A stretch of DNA of 64,000 nucleotides from CAMUQR01 sp963526735 (lineage in GTDB: Bacteria > Patescibacteriota > Saccharimonadia > Saccharimonadales > Saccharimonadaceae). The first letter of the stretch is position 1; each line of letters begins with the position of its first letter. The DNA is taken from NCBI GenBank assembly GCA_963526735.1, contig CAURNU010000001.1, positions 1-64,000 of the forward strand, read 5' to 3'. Positions 1-7,229 of the stretch are shown in pieces. The notes under the pieces were generated by a model. The model made no database searches. It was not told the DNA's origin and saw only the letters and a list, made by a program, of their open reading frames with translations. The position numbers were made by a program, and so were the translations under genes.

Positions 1-1
1 A

Positions 2-85
2 TTTGATGACAAGGTTAAACATCAAAAGAGAATTAATGACCAGATTGATCAGGATCTAGCCTTATTTGATTATTTAGATATATAG
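2..85 (+). CDS. C-terminal end of a protein cut by the left window edge
   Basis: An open frame enters from the left edge and ends at TAG (83-85). It encodes 27 hydrophilic residues rich in Asp, Lys and Gln, ending FDYLDI. No family can be named from so little. It converges with the small membrane protein gene on the other strand, and the two 3' ends overlap by about 12 bases. That is typical of tightly packed genomes but also leaves room for the frame being chance. Confidence 0.35.
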   Translation, partial: FDDKVKHQKRINDQIDQDLALFDYLDI

Positions 86-283
86 ATCTAAATTTCGTAT
101 TTCTTCTTCAATTTTTGCTATTTGTATTTTTTTAATTATTGGTAGTACTGGAATGAAAGGCCATCCTATAAAAGGTATGCACCATAATGTTATGTATATC
201 CACATTGGTATTTTAGCTTTTTCTAATTCATTTTTTTGATATTCTAATTCTAGTATTCTTTTTTTTACTTTTTCTTTATTCAT
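74..283 (-). CDS. Small membrane protein with N-terminal coiled coil (69 aa)
   Basis: Unrecognised. Residues 1-25 are charged and heptad-like (Lys/Glu/Leu). Residues about 26-50 are hydrophobic and Pro/Trp-rich (IPMWIYITLWCIPFIGWPF), forming one membrane segment or a hairpin. The C-terminus is charged again. No Shine-Dalgarno site precedes the ATG, but GATAAT lies 8 bases upstream, so the mRNA may be leaderless. The codons are A/T-ending like the neighbouring integrase and unlike most of the window. This suggests it is cargo of the integrated element whose end is at about 1417. Confidence 0.55.
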   Translation of the reverse strand: MNKEKVKKRILELEYQKNELEKAKIPMWIYITLWCIPFIGWPFIPVLPIIKKIQIAKIEEEIRNLDLYI

Positions 284-302
284 GGATTGATATTATCATA
301 CA

Positions 303-331
303 TTTACATTAAAGTAAAATTATGATATAAT
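303..331 (+). promoter_or_regulatory. Promoter of the integrase gene
   Basis: TTTACA (303-308), a 17-base spacer and TATAAT (326-331) make a near-consensus sigma-70 promoter. Transcription would start near 338 and give a leader of about 135 bases before the integrase ATG. The leader contains two direct repeats and a GC-rich hairpin. Confidence 0.7.
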
Positions 332-353
332 AATAAAGCTAAGTTATTTCTTA

Positions 354-427
354 GCTCTAGCGTCTAAATAGGAATGAAAAGTAAAGCCCCCGATGAAACG
401 GGGACTAAACTTGCTCTAGCGTCTAAA
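354..427 (+). repeat. Pair of 15-bp direct repeats flanking a GC-rich hairpin
   Basis: GCTCTAGCGTCTAAA occurs at 354-368 and again at 413-427. Similarity continues rightward as TAGGAATG versus CTAGGCATG. Between them lies CCCCG-ATGAAA-CGGGG, a 5-bp stem at about 389-404. The repeats sit in the transcribed leader just upstream of the integrase. They could be arm-type binding sites for the integrase or an excisionase, or a regulatory RNA element. Two copies are too few and too short for a CRISPR array. Confidence 0.6.
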
Positions 428-474
428 CTAGGCATGTTTTATTATACAGTAAATCATTCCAGAAAGGTATATTT

Positions 475-1341
475 ATGTTAATTTCTGAGGCTTTTGATTT
501 ATTTTGTCAGAGAGAAGTCTTTTTTATTGGCGGATCTATCAAGACTGCCGAGTCTTATCAAAACATTAAAAAACTTCTTATAAGATATTTTGGTGATGCT
601 GATTTATCTTCATTAAACGAGCTTGATTTTATTAATTTTTTTAGTTATTTGAAGTCTTATCAAAAACCAGATACGGTGAGAGGTAATGTTGTTTGCGTTC
701 GTCGAGTTCTAGGGTTTATAAACTTGAGCTATCCCAAGGCTCGAGTTTTAAACCCGGACACTTTAAAAGTTCCTAGACGACAAAAACGCATTATTAAGTA
801 TCTGGTTCGTGATGAGATTAATCAGTTTTTTAATGTTGTTGCTCGAAGATCCCGAGGCTATAATCAAGTTAATCGACTTCGTAATATAGCTATAGTTAAA
901 TTATTATTTTTTTCTGGAATTAGAGTTTCTGAACTTTGTTCTCTTAATAGAAACTCTATAAAGAATAGGTCTTTTACTATTATTGGTAAGTCTAAATGCC
1001 CTAGGATATGTTTTATTACGCTAGAGACTCAAAATGCTATTCAGGATTATATTAGCACAAGAGATGATAATAATTCTGCCCTATTTATTACTAATTATGG
1101 CAATAGAATCACCCCATCTATTGTTCGTAGGATTTTTGAATTTGCTTGTAAAAATTCTGATTTTGAAAATATTACTCCTCATACTTTACGTCATAGTTTT
1201 GCCACTTATATGTTGGAGAAAGAAGTTGAGCTCTGTTATATATCTGATTTGCTTGGTCATCAGAGTTTGGATACTACTAGGATGTATATCCATTATAATA
1301 ATAAAAAATTACAACACATTTATGAAAAAAGTATGATATAA
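475..1341 (+). CDS. Tyrosine recombinase / integrase (288 aa)
   Basis: A site-specific recombinase of the phage-integrase/Xer fold. The N-terminal half is a SAM-like DNA-binding domain (residues about 1-90). The catalytic domain (about 110-285) shows the expected residues: Arg in SGIRVSEL, Lys in GKSK, HTLRHSFATYML, LLGHQSLDTT, and the nucleophile Tyr in RMYIHY. The start has a Shine-Dalgarno site (AAAGG) 8 bases upstream. Codon use is strongly A/T-ending, unlike the Xer gene at 7230 with which it shares its C-terminal motifs, a sign of transfer. It reads toward a 3' tRNA-Val fragment 20 bases downstream, the usual layout of an integrase next to its attachment site. It most likely integrates and excises the element to its left. 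Confidence 0.9.
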   Translation: MLISEAFDLFCQREVFFIGGSIKTAESYQNIKKLLIRYFGDADLSSLNELDFINFFSYLKSYQKPDTVRGNVVCVRRVLGFINLSYPKARVLNPDTLKVPRRQKRIIKYLVRDEINQFFNVVARRSRGYNQVNRLRNIAIVKLLFFSGIRVSELCSLNRNSIKNRSFTIIGKSKCPRICFITLETQNAIQDYISTRDDNNSALFITNYGNRITPSIVRRIFEFACKNSDFENITPHTLRHSFATYMLEKEVELCYISDLLGHQSLDTTRMYIHYNNKKLQHIYEKSMI

Positions 1342-1360
1342 TGTGTTTAAGTTTATATAT

Positions 1361-1417
1361 TAGAGCGTATCCTTGACGTGGATGAGGTCATAGGTTCGAG
1401 TCCTATATCGCCCACCA
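1361..1417 (+). pseudogene. 5'-truncated tRNA-Val(GAC), probable attachment-site remnant
   Basis: The sequence carries the 3' part of a tRNA: D-stem 3' strand (TTAGAGC), anticodon arm with loop TTGACGT (anticodon GAC, Val), T-arm ATAGG-TTCGAGT-CCTAT, acceptor 3' strand ATCGCCC, discriminator A and CCA. The matching 5' acceptor strand GGGCGAT and D-stem GCTC are absent upstream; AT-rich sequence and the integrase stop codon are there instead. This is what an att site looks like at the end of an element integrated into the 3' half of a tRNA gene. An intact tRNA-Val would be expected at the far end, outside the window. Confidence 0.8.
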
Positions 1418-1433
1418 AGTAATTATTTTTTTA

Positions 1434-1466
1434 AAAAAGACATCAAATCATCGGATGTCTTTTTTA
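1434..1466 (+). terminator. Intrinsic terminator after the tRNA-Val remnant
   Basis: AAAAAGACATC (1434-1444) pairs with GATGTCTTTTT (1454-1464) across a 9-base loop and is followed by more T. It probably belonged to the original tRNA-Val gene. Confidence 0.7.
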
Positions 1467-1814
1467 GTTTTCCCACAATTATCCAAAAGTTTTCCACGTG
1501 CTTAATTGTTATGTTTTAATGCTAAATATATCAGTTATGAGATACCGCTCAAATCAGGCAATGTCTTTGTTCGGTTGACAAAATACAATATTATGACTTA
1601 AATAAAGAATATTTCACGTACTTGAGTGAGGCATATCACACCATCCGCTACATCGTGGCGTCAGTGACGTTACATTAAATCTGTCCGACATATCTTCTCT
1701 TCTGTTGAATAGCGCCACACTAACTCAATCTAGATTACAATCATTTGCTTATAGGGACAATTAAAACCTCGCCCACAATCTCAAGCAAGGATGATAACAA
1801 TAATTAAAAACCGA
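1467..1814. other. Non-coding stretch without a supportable gene
   Basis: About 350 bases. No frame has both a convincing start and convincing composition; a 24-codon minus-strand frame near 1695 lacks a clear ribosome site. Two weak DnaA-box-like 9-mers lie at 1479-1487 (TTATCCAAA) and 1490-1498 (TTTTCCACG). A short palindrome, CGTCA-G-TGACG, lies near 1660. It may be decayed sequence next to the integration site. Confidence 0.5.
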
Positions 1815-3521
1815 TTATTTATCTTTAACTAAAGTTTTTTCCGTCACATCAAATTTATCAAGATAACGACCAGTCATTAAGCGAAATTGTGAATATAGCG
1901 ACGACAACGAACTATACAAGATTGAAGTAATTGGAATCAATGCCCATTGCAACACCATCATCAAATAGCGTGTTTTTTTGTAACGTTTCGGTTTTGGTGG
2001 AAGCATAATAATCGAAAAAGCCACCATCGCAATAATTCCAACCATGGCAATTTTTTGGATAAAACTAATCGTAATCGGCAGTTGATGCGCCTCAATACTA
2101 TGATGAGCCGCTCGATTAAATAGCAATGGCAACCAACCGCCAAAAGCAATAATAATTGAAGAAGTGCCAAGACTGACAACCGACTCCATCAACATAAGTA
2201 ATTTCACCACACCTTTAAACATATTATCAGTATGGCGCTTCGCAAGATTGAGTGCCACATACGGTACATCCGACACTCCATAAGCCCAGCGTCGCAACTG
2301 CATAAATTGTGCCTTGAGAGTTTTGCGGTAGGTTTCTGACATGACGGCATCTTGGTAAATCGGCAAATAAATCGGTACCACTGCATAGTGGCCGTTAAAA
2401 TGAAAATAACTGCGCCAGTACTGATGACCATCTTCCACAATTGTCCGCACACTCCAAAAGTTCATATCTTCTAGCGCATCCATCGGCTGAGAATGTGAGG
2501 CAAAATTGCGCAAGGCATACGGTCGCACCGAACAGATCAAGTTCCAAAATGAGTTACCGGTTGCAATAACTCGAGCTGGCGCTGGCGCATCCCAAATATT
2601 GTTCAAGAATAACGAAACTGGCTGAAACGATAACTGTTTGCGATCTTTATAAATTACATATTCGTAAGTCACATAATCAAAATACATTGGGTGAGGTTTA
2701 TTATCCGAGTCGAGCGTCGTGACAATCACAAAGCGTGAGTCAATTCTATATTTTTTCAGATATTGACTCATATATTTACCAGCGTAAGTAATATTCCCAC
2801 CCTTGCCGATTACTTCATTAGGTAAGCCATCAGGATGTTCGACCATCACAAAATCAGCAAAATTGTCTTGATATTTATCCTGAAGTAATCGCGCAGTCTT
2901 CGCAATATCTTCACCACCACGCTGTTCATACGCCAAACAAATAATCATCCGATCTTTATTATAAGTAGTATCAACTAACGATTTCATGGTCGCATCAATC
3001 ACCTCAAATGATTCATTATAAGCTGCCATAATCACCAAATGATATACTTTCTCGATTGGCATCTCAATCCGTTTTTGATCAGTATAAAGAGCTACGCAAC
3101 GCTGGTGTTTCTCATACAAAAATTCAGTTTTATCATAATGCGAGACCTTGCCCTCTTGCAAATCTAGCAAGCGTCGGTGCCAGTCAATAGTGATTGATTT
3201 ATAAAAATTATTACGACCCAGCACCATACTATAAAGCACACCAAGACCCTTAACGAAGAATAGAATTACCCATACTAAAATATAAACCGCGCCCCAAAAA
3301 GCATTAATCCAGGATAATACTACTGCGAGAATAATCACTGAGAAAGTTAAAATTGGCGTAATGATCTCAAAAAATCGATAAAACAATGTTCGTTTACCGA
3401 TAGGAATTTCTATATCGGAATTAGTGACAAATGGCGCTGATGCCGATTTCGCAAAGGTCACTTTTTGATTAGTATCTTGCTTCAATGAATGTCGCGCGCC
3501 ACTAGTTTGTCTTCTTGTCAT
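1815..3521 (-). CDS. Family 2 membrane glycosyltransferase, cellulose-synthase-like (568 aa)
   Basis: A processive-type GT2 enzyme that should transfer sugars from a nucleotide donor at the membrane, making a polysaccharide or a glycolipid. Two membrane helices (about 50-100) precede the GT-A domain. That domain shows MAAYNE at its first strand, a DSD metal-binding triplet in TTLDSDNKPHP (about residue 275), and the QxxRW signature as QLRRW (about 430). At least three C-terminal helices follow. This order (TM, GT-A, QxxRW, TM) is that of BcsA/NdvC-like synthases; there is no PilZ domain. It follows the 128-aa membrane gene with a 3-base gap and uses AAGG as ribosome site. The substrate is unknown. 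Confidence 0.85.
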   Translation of the reverse strand: MTRRQTSGARHSLKQDTNQKVTFAKSASAPFVTNSDIEIPIGKRTLFYRFFEIITPILTFSVIILAVVLSWINAFWGAVYILVWVILFFVKGLGVLYSMVLGRNNFYKSITIDWHRRLLDLQEGKVSHYDKTEFLYEKHQRCVALYTDQKRIEMPIEKVYHLVIMAAYNESFEVIDATMKSLVDTTYNKDRMIICLAYEQRGGEDIAKTARLLQDKYQDNFADFVMVEHPDGLPNEVIGKGGNITYAGKYMSQYLKKYRIDSRFVIVTTLDSDNKPHPMYFDYVTYEYVIYKDRKQLSFQPVSLFLNNIWDAPAPARVIATGNSFWNLICSVRPYALRNFASHSQPMDALEDMNFWSVRTIVEDGHQYWRSYFHFNGHYAVVPIYLPIYQDAVMSETYRKTLKAQFMQLRRWAYGVSDVPYVALNLAKRHTDNMFKGVVKLLMLMESVVSLGTSSIIIAFGGWLPLLFNRAAHHSIEAHQLPITISFIQKIAMVGIIAMVAFSIIMLPPKPKRYKKTRYLMMVLQWALIPITSILYSSLSSLYSQFRLMTGRYLDKFDVTEKTLVKDK

Positions 3522-3524
3522 TAT

Positions 3525-3911
3525 TTACCTTGGCAAACCCAGAATTAAGTTAAAGCTGACATTGGCAATAATAATCAAAATCACGCCCAAGCCTAACACT
3601 AATGCTGCCACCTCGCGATAATTGGATTTAATTAATTTGGCCGATAGCGCAATATGCAAACAAGCAATAACAATTGCTAACAGTGCCCAGGAGTAAGAAT
3701 AAGTCCAAATCGTTCGACTATAGTTCTCAACCCCGTAGGCCACGAATCGATACCAAGTCTGCACTTGACTGGCACGAGTATTAATTAGAACATCAAAAAT
3801 CATCCACACGCTCGAAAACAGCAACATCATCAACAAAACCAAGATTTTTTTATCTTGGCGAGCGGTGTTAAAAAATACTTTTGAGGTTTTGGTTGGGGTT
3901 TTGTTCGTCAT
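3525..3911 (-). CDS. Three-helix membrane protein beside the glycosyltransferase (128 aa)
   Basis: Unrecognised. The N-terminus is Lys/Thr-rich, followed by three hydrophobic segments at about residues 24-42, 72-92 and 100-124. It is translationally close to the downstream glycosyltransferase, so it may be an accessory subunit. The ATG lies only 9 bases after the CCA of tRNA-Thr on the same strand, and no Shine-Dalgarno site fits in between. Processing of the tRNA 3' end would therefore leave a nearly leaderless mRNA. Confidence 0.7.
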   Translation of the reverse strand: MTNKTPTKTSKVFFNTARQDKKILVLLMMLLFSSVWMIFDVLINTRASQVQTWYRFVAYGVENYSRTIWTYSYSWALLAIVIACLHIALSAKLIKSNYREVAALVLGLGVILIIIANVSFNLILGLPR

Positions 3912-3920
3912 ATAATTTCT

Positions 3921-3996
3921 TGGAGCCGTTGGCCGGGATTGAACCGGCGACCTACGCGTTACGAATGCGTCGCTCTGCCAACTGAGCTACAACGGC
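3921..3996 (-). tRNA. tRNA-Thr(CGU), CCA encoded
   Basis: A complete cloverleaf on the minus strand: acceptor GCCGTTG/CAACGGC, D-arm GCTC/GAGC, anticodon loop TTCGTAA (anticodon CGT, Thr codon ACG), T-arm GCCGG-TTCAATC-CCGGC, discriminator T, and an encoded CCA. The last anticodon-stem pair (31-39) is an A-C mismatch. It is the first gene of a unit that continues into a membrane protein and a glycosyltransferase. Confidence 0.93.
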
Positions 3997-4009
3997 ATAT
4001 TCCTATCTT

Positions 4010-4038
4010 ATCTTACACGATTTTGTGATTTTTAGCAA
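4010..4038 (-). promoter_or_regulatory. Promoter of tRNA-Thr
   Basis: Read on the minus strand: TTGCTA (4033-4038), a 17-base spacer, then TAAGAT (4010-4015), 13 bases before the tRNA. It stands back to back with the tRNA-Asp promoter. Confidence 0.6.
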
Positions 4039-4043
4039 AGTTA

Positions 4044-4072
4044 TTGCTTTATTAGAAGTTTTTTGTTAAAAT
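4044..4072 (+). promoter_or_regulatory. Promoter of tRNA-Asp
   Basis: TTGCTT (4044-4049), a 17-base spacer and TAAAAT (4067-4072), 14 bases before the tRNA 5' end. Confidence 0.6.
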
Positions 4073-4086
4073 AAACTACAGCTTAT

Positions 4087-4164
4087 GGGTTCGTAGTGAA
4101 GTTGGCCTATCACGCCTCCCTGTCACGGAGGAGATCGCCGGTTCGAATCCGGTCGGACCCGCCA
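4087..4164 (+). tRNA. tRNA-Asp(GUC), CCA encoded
   Basis: Acceptor GGGTTCG/CGGACCC (with G-T pairing), anticodon arm CCTCC-CTGTCAC-GGAGG giving anticodon GTC (Asp), T-arm GCCGG-TTCGAAT-CCGGT, discriminator G and an encoded CCA. It has its own promoter and terminator. Confidence 0.95.
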
Positions 4165-4169
4165 AGAAA

Positions 4170-4204
4170 AGCTCCTGAGTTTTATCGCTCAGGATTTTTT
4201 CTTT
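4170..4204 (+). terminator. Terminator of tRNA-Asp
   Basis: TCCTGAG (4173-4179) pairs with CTCAGGA (4188-4194), followed by a run of T. Confidence 0.8.
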
Positions 4205-4207
4205 TTT

Positions 4208-4250
4208 AAAAAATAATTAAAAATACCGAATCGTCAAGCGACTCGGTATT
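4208..4250 (-). terminator. Terminator after sodA
   Basis: On the minus strand AATACCGAGTCG (from 4250 down) pairs with CGATTCGGTATT across a 5-base loop. T-rich sequence follows, ending at about 4208. Confidence 0.75.
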
Positions 4251-4270
4251 GATGATAGAAATTAAGCAGT

Positions 4271-4864
4271 CTAACGACTAGCCTGCCAACGTTCAGTAAT
4301 TGCCTCCCAGTCGAGATGTTGCCAAAACTTCTCAATATAATCTGGTCGAAGATTTTTATAATCAATATAATAAGCATGCTCCCAAACATCAATGCCAGTT
4401 AGTGGCAATTGACCAGTTGTGGAGATTGGGTTATCTTGATTAGCACTAGCCACTAATGATAAATCGGGCATCAGCCACAACCAACCACTGCCGAAGACTT
4501 GCGCGGCTTTTGTCTTAAACTCCGTTGCTAGCTGATTAAACGAGCCATATTTTTGTTCAATCGCCGTTAGCAACTCACCAGTTGGTCGTAAATCAGTTCG
4601 CGGAGTGATTGTTTCCCAGTAGATATTGTGGTTGAAATAACCGCCACCATTGTTGATCACACCTTGACGGATCGTCTCTGGCAGTTCATTCACTCGGGCG
4701 ATTAGCTGTTCAATTGGCCAAGTCGCATATTCGGTGCCATCAATAATTTCATTGAGCTTATTGAGGTAATTTTGATGATGCTTGCCATAATGCGTCGTCA
4801 CCGTCGCTTCTGATAAAAATCCTAATTCATCTGGTTGATATTTTAAAGTTGGTAATTGATACAT
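4271..4864 (-). CDS. sodA: Superoxide dismutase, Mn type by motif (197 aa)
   Basis: Converts superoxide to hydrogen peroxide and oxygen in the cytoplasm; no signal peptide is present. The metal ligands are visible: His in HYGKHHQNY, His in NGGGYFNHNIYW, and Asp plus His in DVWEHAYY. Glycine before FNH and Gln in ANQDNPI are the second-sphere residues typical of Mn rather than Fe enzymes, although cambialistic use cannot be excluded. Length is normal. The start has AAGGAG 7 bases upstream. It is the last gene of the unit tRNA-Arg, PH-domain protein, SurA-like protein, sodA. It would help an organism that uses the oxygen-sensitive NrdD survive air. Confidence 0.95.
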   Translation of the reverse strand: MYQLPTLKYQPDELGFLSEATVTTHYGKHHQNYLNKLNEIIDGTEYATWPIEQLIARVNELPETIRQGVINNGGGYFNHNIYWETITPRTDLRPTGELLTAIEQKYGSFNQLATEFKTKAAQVFGSGWLWLMPDLSLVASANQDNPISTTGQLPLTGIDVWEHAYYIDYKNLRPDYIEKFWQHLDWEAITERWQASR

Positions 4865-4874
4865 AATTTACTCC

Positions 4875-5900
4875 TTATTTAATATATTTCTTGATTTTTT
4901 GCTGATCGGTAATTGTTTTTAATTGTTCATTAAATTTATTCAGCGGGATTTTGAGCACGTGATAGCGTAAAGTTTCCTCGTCTTTGGCAATTAACTGAAT
5001 AATATTATAACTATCAAGATTACGCGAAATAAAACTCGGCGCGATCTGACCAACTTGCAACTTAGCTGCCACTTCCGACCGGCCACTGTCGTTAATTTTA
5101 TACTTCACAACACCGGAATCGATAAATTCTACGCCTTGTGCCTGGTACGTTTCCCGCAGTGAGGCAATTTCAAACTTACCAGTTGCCTGTTTGATAGTGT
5201 TGGTAATTTTTTGTTCAAGGTCGGTCGCTGATTGATCGACTGCTACCATCACTTTTTTGAGTAACAACGGATAGTGTACAAAAATCTGCCGATACTCCCA
5301 TTGACTCAGACCATAGTATTCTTTGACGATTTTATCAAAAGATGATTGGGAGATTTTAGCGTCCGCATAGGTTAGTTTAGTCTGAAGTTCTTGATCAATT
5401 TCTGATTGCGAAACACTAATATTGCGCTCAGTTGCAAGCTTTTTAGCATAGGCAATCTTCACAGCATTATCAAAAGCTCGCTGACGATATTCATTTTTAA
5501 GCTTGTCCTCAATTTGCTGGTTAGTATTTTTTTGTTCCTTAGCTTGATGATAGTGCCACGAACTCCGATAATAAGCTAAATAGTCGCTAAACAAAATCGG
5601 TTGACCCTCAACTTCACCCGCCCGAAACGGAATTACCTGGCTAATTTTATACAAAAAACCGCTTGTATCATCAGCCTTATAAATCCGCCACGCTATCACC
5701 GCGAAAAAAACTGCTACAAACGCAATCCCAACTAAAATCGCATTAATCACTAGGCGATGTTTTTCGTATTGGATTGGGTATTTAAACTTCTTCGCCCCGT
5801 CTAAAATCTCACGACGATGTTGCTCAATCGTCTTAGTGGTAATACGTGCTGGCTTGAGCTCAGCTGACTTTTTTTTGAGTTTAATTTTGGGTAGTTTCAT
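4875..5900 (-). CDS. Membrane-anchored SurA/PrsA-like foldase (341 aa)
   Basis: A cytoplasmic, Lys-rich N-terminus (1-50) is followed by one membrane helix (about 52-72) and an extracytoplasmic domain. The segment from about 95 to 190 (starting GQPILFSDYLAYYR and continuing through a long helical run with RNISVSQSEIDQEL) matches the SurA N-terminal chaperone fold. The C-terminal part (220-330) may be a parvulin-like domain but lacks clear catalytic residues. It probably assists folding of exported proteins such as pilus parts. Its start overlaps the end of the PH-domain gene by 20 bases, so the two are co-transcribed. Confidence 0.7.
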   Translation of the reverse strand: MKLPKIKLKKKSAELKPARITTKTIEQHRREILDGAKKFKYPIQYEKHRLVINAILVGIAFVAVFFAVIAWRIYKADDTSGFLYKISQVIPFRAGEVEGQPILFSDYLAYYRSSWHYHQAKEQKNTNQQIEDKLKNEYRQRAFDNAVKIAYAKKLATERNISVSQSEIDQELQTKLTYADAKISQSSFDKIVKEYYGLSQWEYRQIFVHYPLLLKKVMVAVDQSATDLEQKITNTIKQATGKFEIASLRETYQAQGVEFIDSGVVKYKINDSGRSEVAAKLQVGQIAPSFISRNLDSYNIIQLIAKDEETLRYHVLKIPLNKFNEQLKTITDQQKIKKYIK

Positions 5901-6399
5901 TGGTTGGCTTAGATTCCTTACTAATTAAATCTTGCAATAGATTATAAATCTGCTTAATGTTTTTCACTTCACTAATTGTTAATTCACCCGAGACTGCATC
6001 AATGATTAAATCACCAGAATTAATCATATCCATCATCATCCCAGTAGTTTCATAGCGCACGGTTTCAATCGAAGTTAGTGGTAAATCAAGTACAGTCTGC
6101 TTAAACAATCCGGTACGCTGGACATAACGCAAGCGCTGATTGGTTACAATACAAAAAGTATAATACCAAGTCATAAAATATAATCCCCAACTGACTACAA
6201 TTAACACCACTAAAATAACCGCAATTAGCCAAAACTCTTGCGCAAAAAATTTAAAAACAACGAACAAAATCAGACCAGATAGCAAAAGCTTCCAGACCGC
6301 CGAAAATAACAGCGCAATACCATGCTTGCGGAACAGTACAATTAGTTGTTCATCTGGCCGTTGCCCGTCAAAACTTGATTGAGTGAGTTGTTCTTGCAT
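5881..6399 (-). CDS. Bacterial PH-domain membrane protein (172 aa)
   Basis: A hydrophilic N-terminus with a short helix is followed by two membrane helices (about 32-52 and 56-77). A YdbS/bPH2-type beta domain then contains the typical CIVTNQRLRYVQRTG and LPLTSIETVRYE. Such domains occur in envelope proteins of unknown role. The ATG lies 19 bases after the CCA of tRNA-Arg on the same strand and has no Shine-Dalgarno site. The mRNA is probably made by tRNA 3' processing. It is the first protein gene of the unit leading to sodA. Confidence 0.8.
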   Translation of the reverse strand: MQEQLTQSSFDGQRPDEQLIVLFRKHGIALLFSAVWKLLLSGLILFVVFKFFAQEFWLIAVILVVLIVVSWGLYFMTWYYTFCIVTNQRLRYVQRTGLFKQTVLDLPLTSIETVRYETTGMMMDMINSGDLIIDAVSGELTISEVKNIKQIYNLLQDLISKESKPTNETTQN

Positions 6400-6418
6400 C
6401 GTTAATTTAATAGTTATA

Positions 6419-6495
6419 TGGTGCTTTGGGCAGGAGTCGAACCTACAACCTTATCCTTAGGACGGATCTGCTCTATCCAGTTGAGCTACCAAAGC
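6419..6495 (-). tRNA. tRNA-Arg(CCU), CCA encoded
   Basis: Minus strand: acceptor GCTTTGG/CCAAAGC, D-arm GCTC/GAGC, anticodon loop GTCCTAA (anticodon CCT, Arg codon AGG), T-arm GTAGG-TTCGACT-CCTGC, discriminator A, and an encoded CCA. The outer anticodon-stem pair is G-A. It heads the unit running into the PH-domain, SurA-like and sodA genes. A possible promoter is the extended -10 TGCTATAAT on the minus strand at 6558-6563. Confidence 0.93.
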
Positions 6496-6579
6496 ATAAT
6501 TTATTCCTTACGCAATTAGCTAGAAAACACTATTTTTCTCTATAATCGCATAACTTAATTATAGCATTTTACCACCAGA

Positions 6580-6616
6580 AAAAGCAAAAACCAGCCACAA
6601 TCTTCGTGACTGGTTT
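6580..6616 (-). terminator. Terminator of ndk
   Basis: Minus strand: AAACCAGTCAC (6616-6606) pairs with GTGGCTGGTTT (6598-6588), then T-rich sequence. Confidence 0.75.
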
Positions 6617-6623
6617 GAGTTGA

Positions 6624-7148
6624 TTATCGCGTATAGCGCTCATTCAATGAATGATATTCATAAATCTCTGCTGGCGCAAACCAGTGTGCGATTTCTTGTT
6701 TTGCCTCATCGGGGTCGCCAGAAGCATGAATCAGGTTTGGCACACCTTTATCATTACTATCAGCGTAGGCAAAACTCATATGGGAATAGTCGCCACGAAT
6801 CGTTCCGGGTGGCGAAGTTTTTGGTTCAGTCGTACCAACTAGTTTACGAATTAACGACACCGCCTCCACGCCTTCAAACACCATCGCGATTACCGGACCA
6901 GAAGTCATCATCTCTAGAGTTAAGTTAAAAGTATGCTCACCACGTCGTGACACCATTTTGCCGATTTCCTCATAATGAGCATAAAAATGATCCTTAGACG
7001 GGGCGATCATTTTTGTCGCCACGATTTTTAAGCCAACTCGCTCAAAACGCGTCAAAATCTCACCCACCAAACCACGTTGCACCGCATCCGGTTTAAATAG
7101 CACTAAACTACGTTCAATTTTATTTGCAATTTCCTGCTCCATGTTCAT
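6624..7148 (-). CDS. ndk: Nucleoside diphosphate kinase (174 aa)
   Basis: Moves the gamma phosphate of ATP onto nucleoside diphosphates through a phospho-histidine. Visible signatures are ERSLVLFKPDAVQRGLVGEI at the N-terminus, PGTIRGDY for nucleotide binding, and the catalytic His in NLIHASGDPDEA. At 174 residues it is longer than the usual 140-150. The extra length lies partly in an insert between IRGD and the catalytic His (SHMSFAYADSNDKGVP). Such long forms occur in several divergent lineages. It is a single gene with its own terminator and is not part of an operon here. Confidence 0.95.
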   Translation of the reverse strand: MNMEQEIANKIERSLVLFKPDAVQRGLVGEILTRFERVGLKIVATKMIAPSKDHFYAHYEEIGKMVSRRGEHTFNLTLEMMTSGPVIAMVFEGVEAVSLIRKLVGTTEPKTSPPGTIRGDYSHMSFAYADSNDKGVPNLIHASGDPDEAKQEIAHWFAPAEIYEYHSLNERYTR

Positions 7149-7213
7149 CTCCTTTGATAAGATTTTATCATAAAGCGCTGGTTTAATACAGACGTCACCC
7201 TACTTCCCATTCG

Positions 7214-7222
7214 TGCTATACT
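7214..7222 (+). promoter_or_regulatory. Extended -10 promoter of the Xer gene, leaderless start
   Basis: TGC-TATACT (-10 hexamer 7217-7222) ends 7 bases before the ATG at 7230. No ribosome site is present, so the transcript should begin at or beside the A of ATG. Confidence 0.65.
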
Positions 7223-7229
7223 ATAAGTA

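Noticed and set aside
354..427. Two direct repeats considered as a minimal CRISPR array
   Set aside because: Only two 15-bp units with imperfect extension, no cas genes nearby, and they lie in a gene leader.
1361..1417. tRNA-Val considered as an intact or intron-containing gene
   Set aside because: No 5' acceptor strand GGGCGAT and no D-stem 5' half lie upstream in the expected context; the integrase end fills the space.
1600..1720. 24-codon minus-strand frame starting near 1695
   Set aside because: Too short, with no convincing ribosome site and no recognisable sequence.
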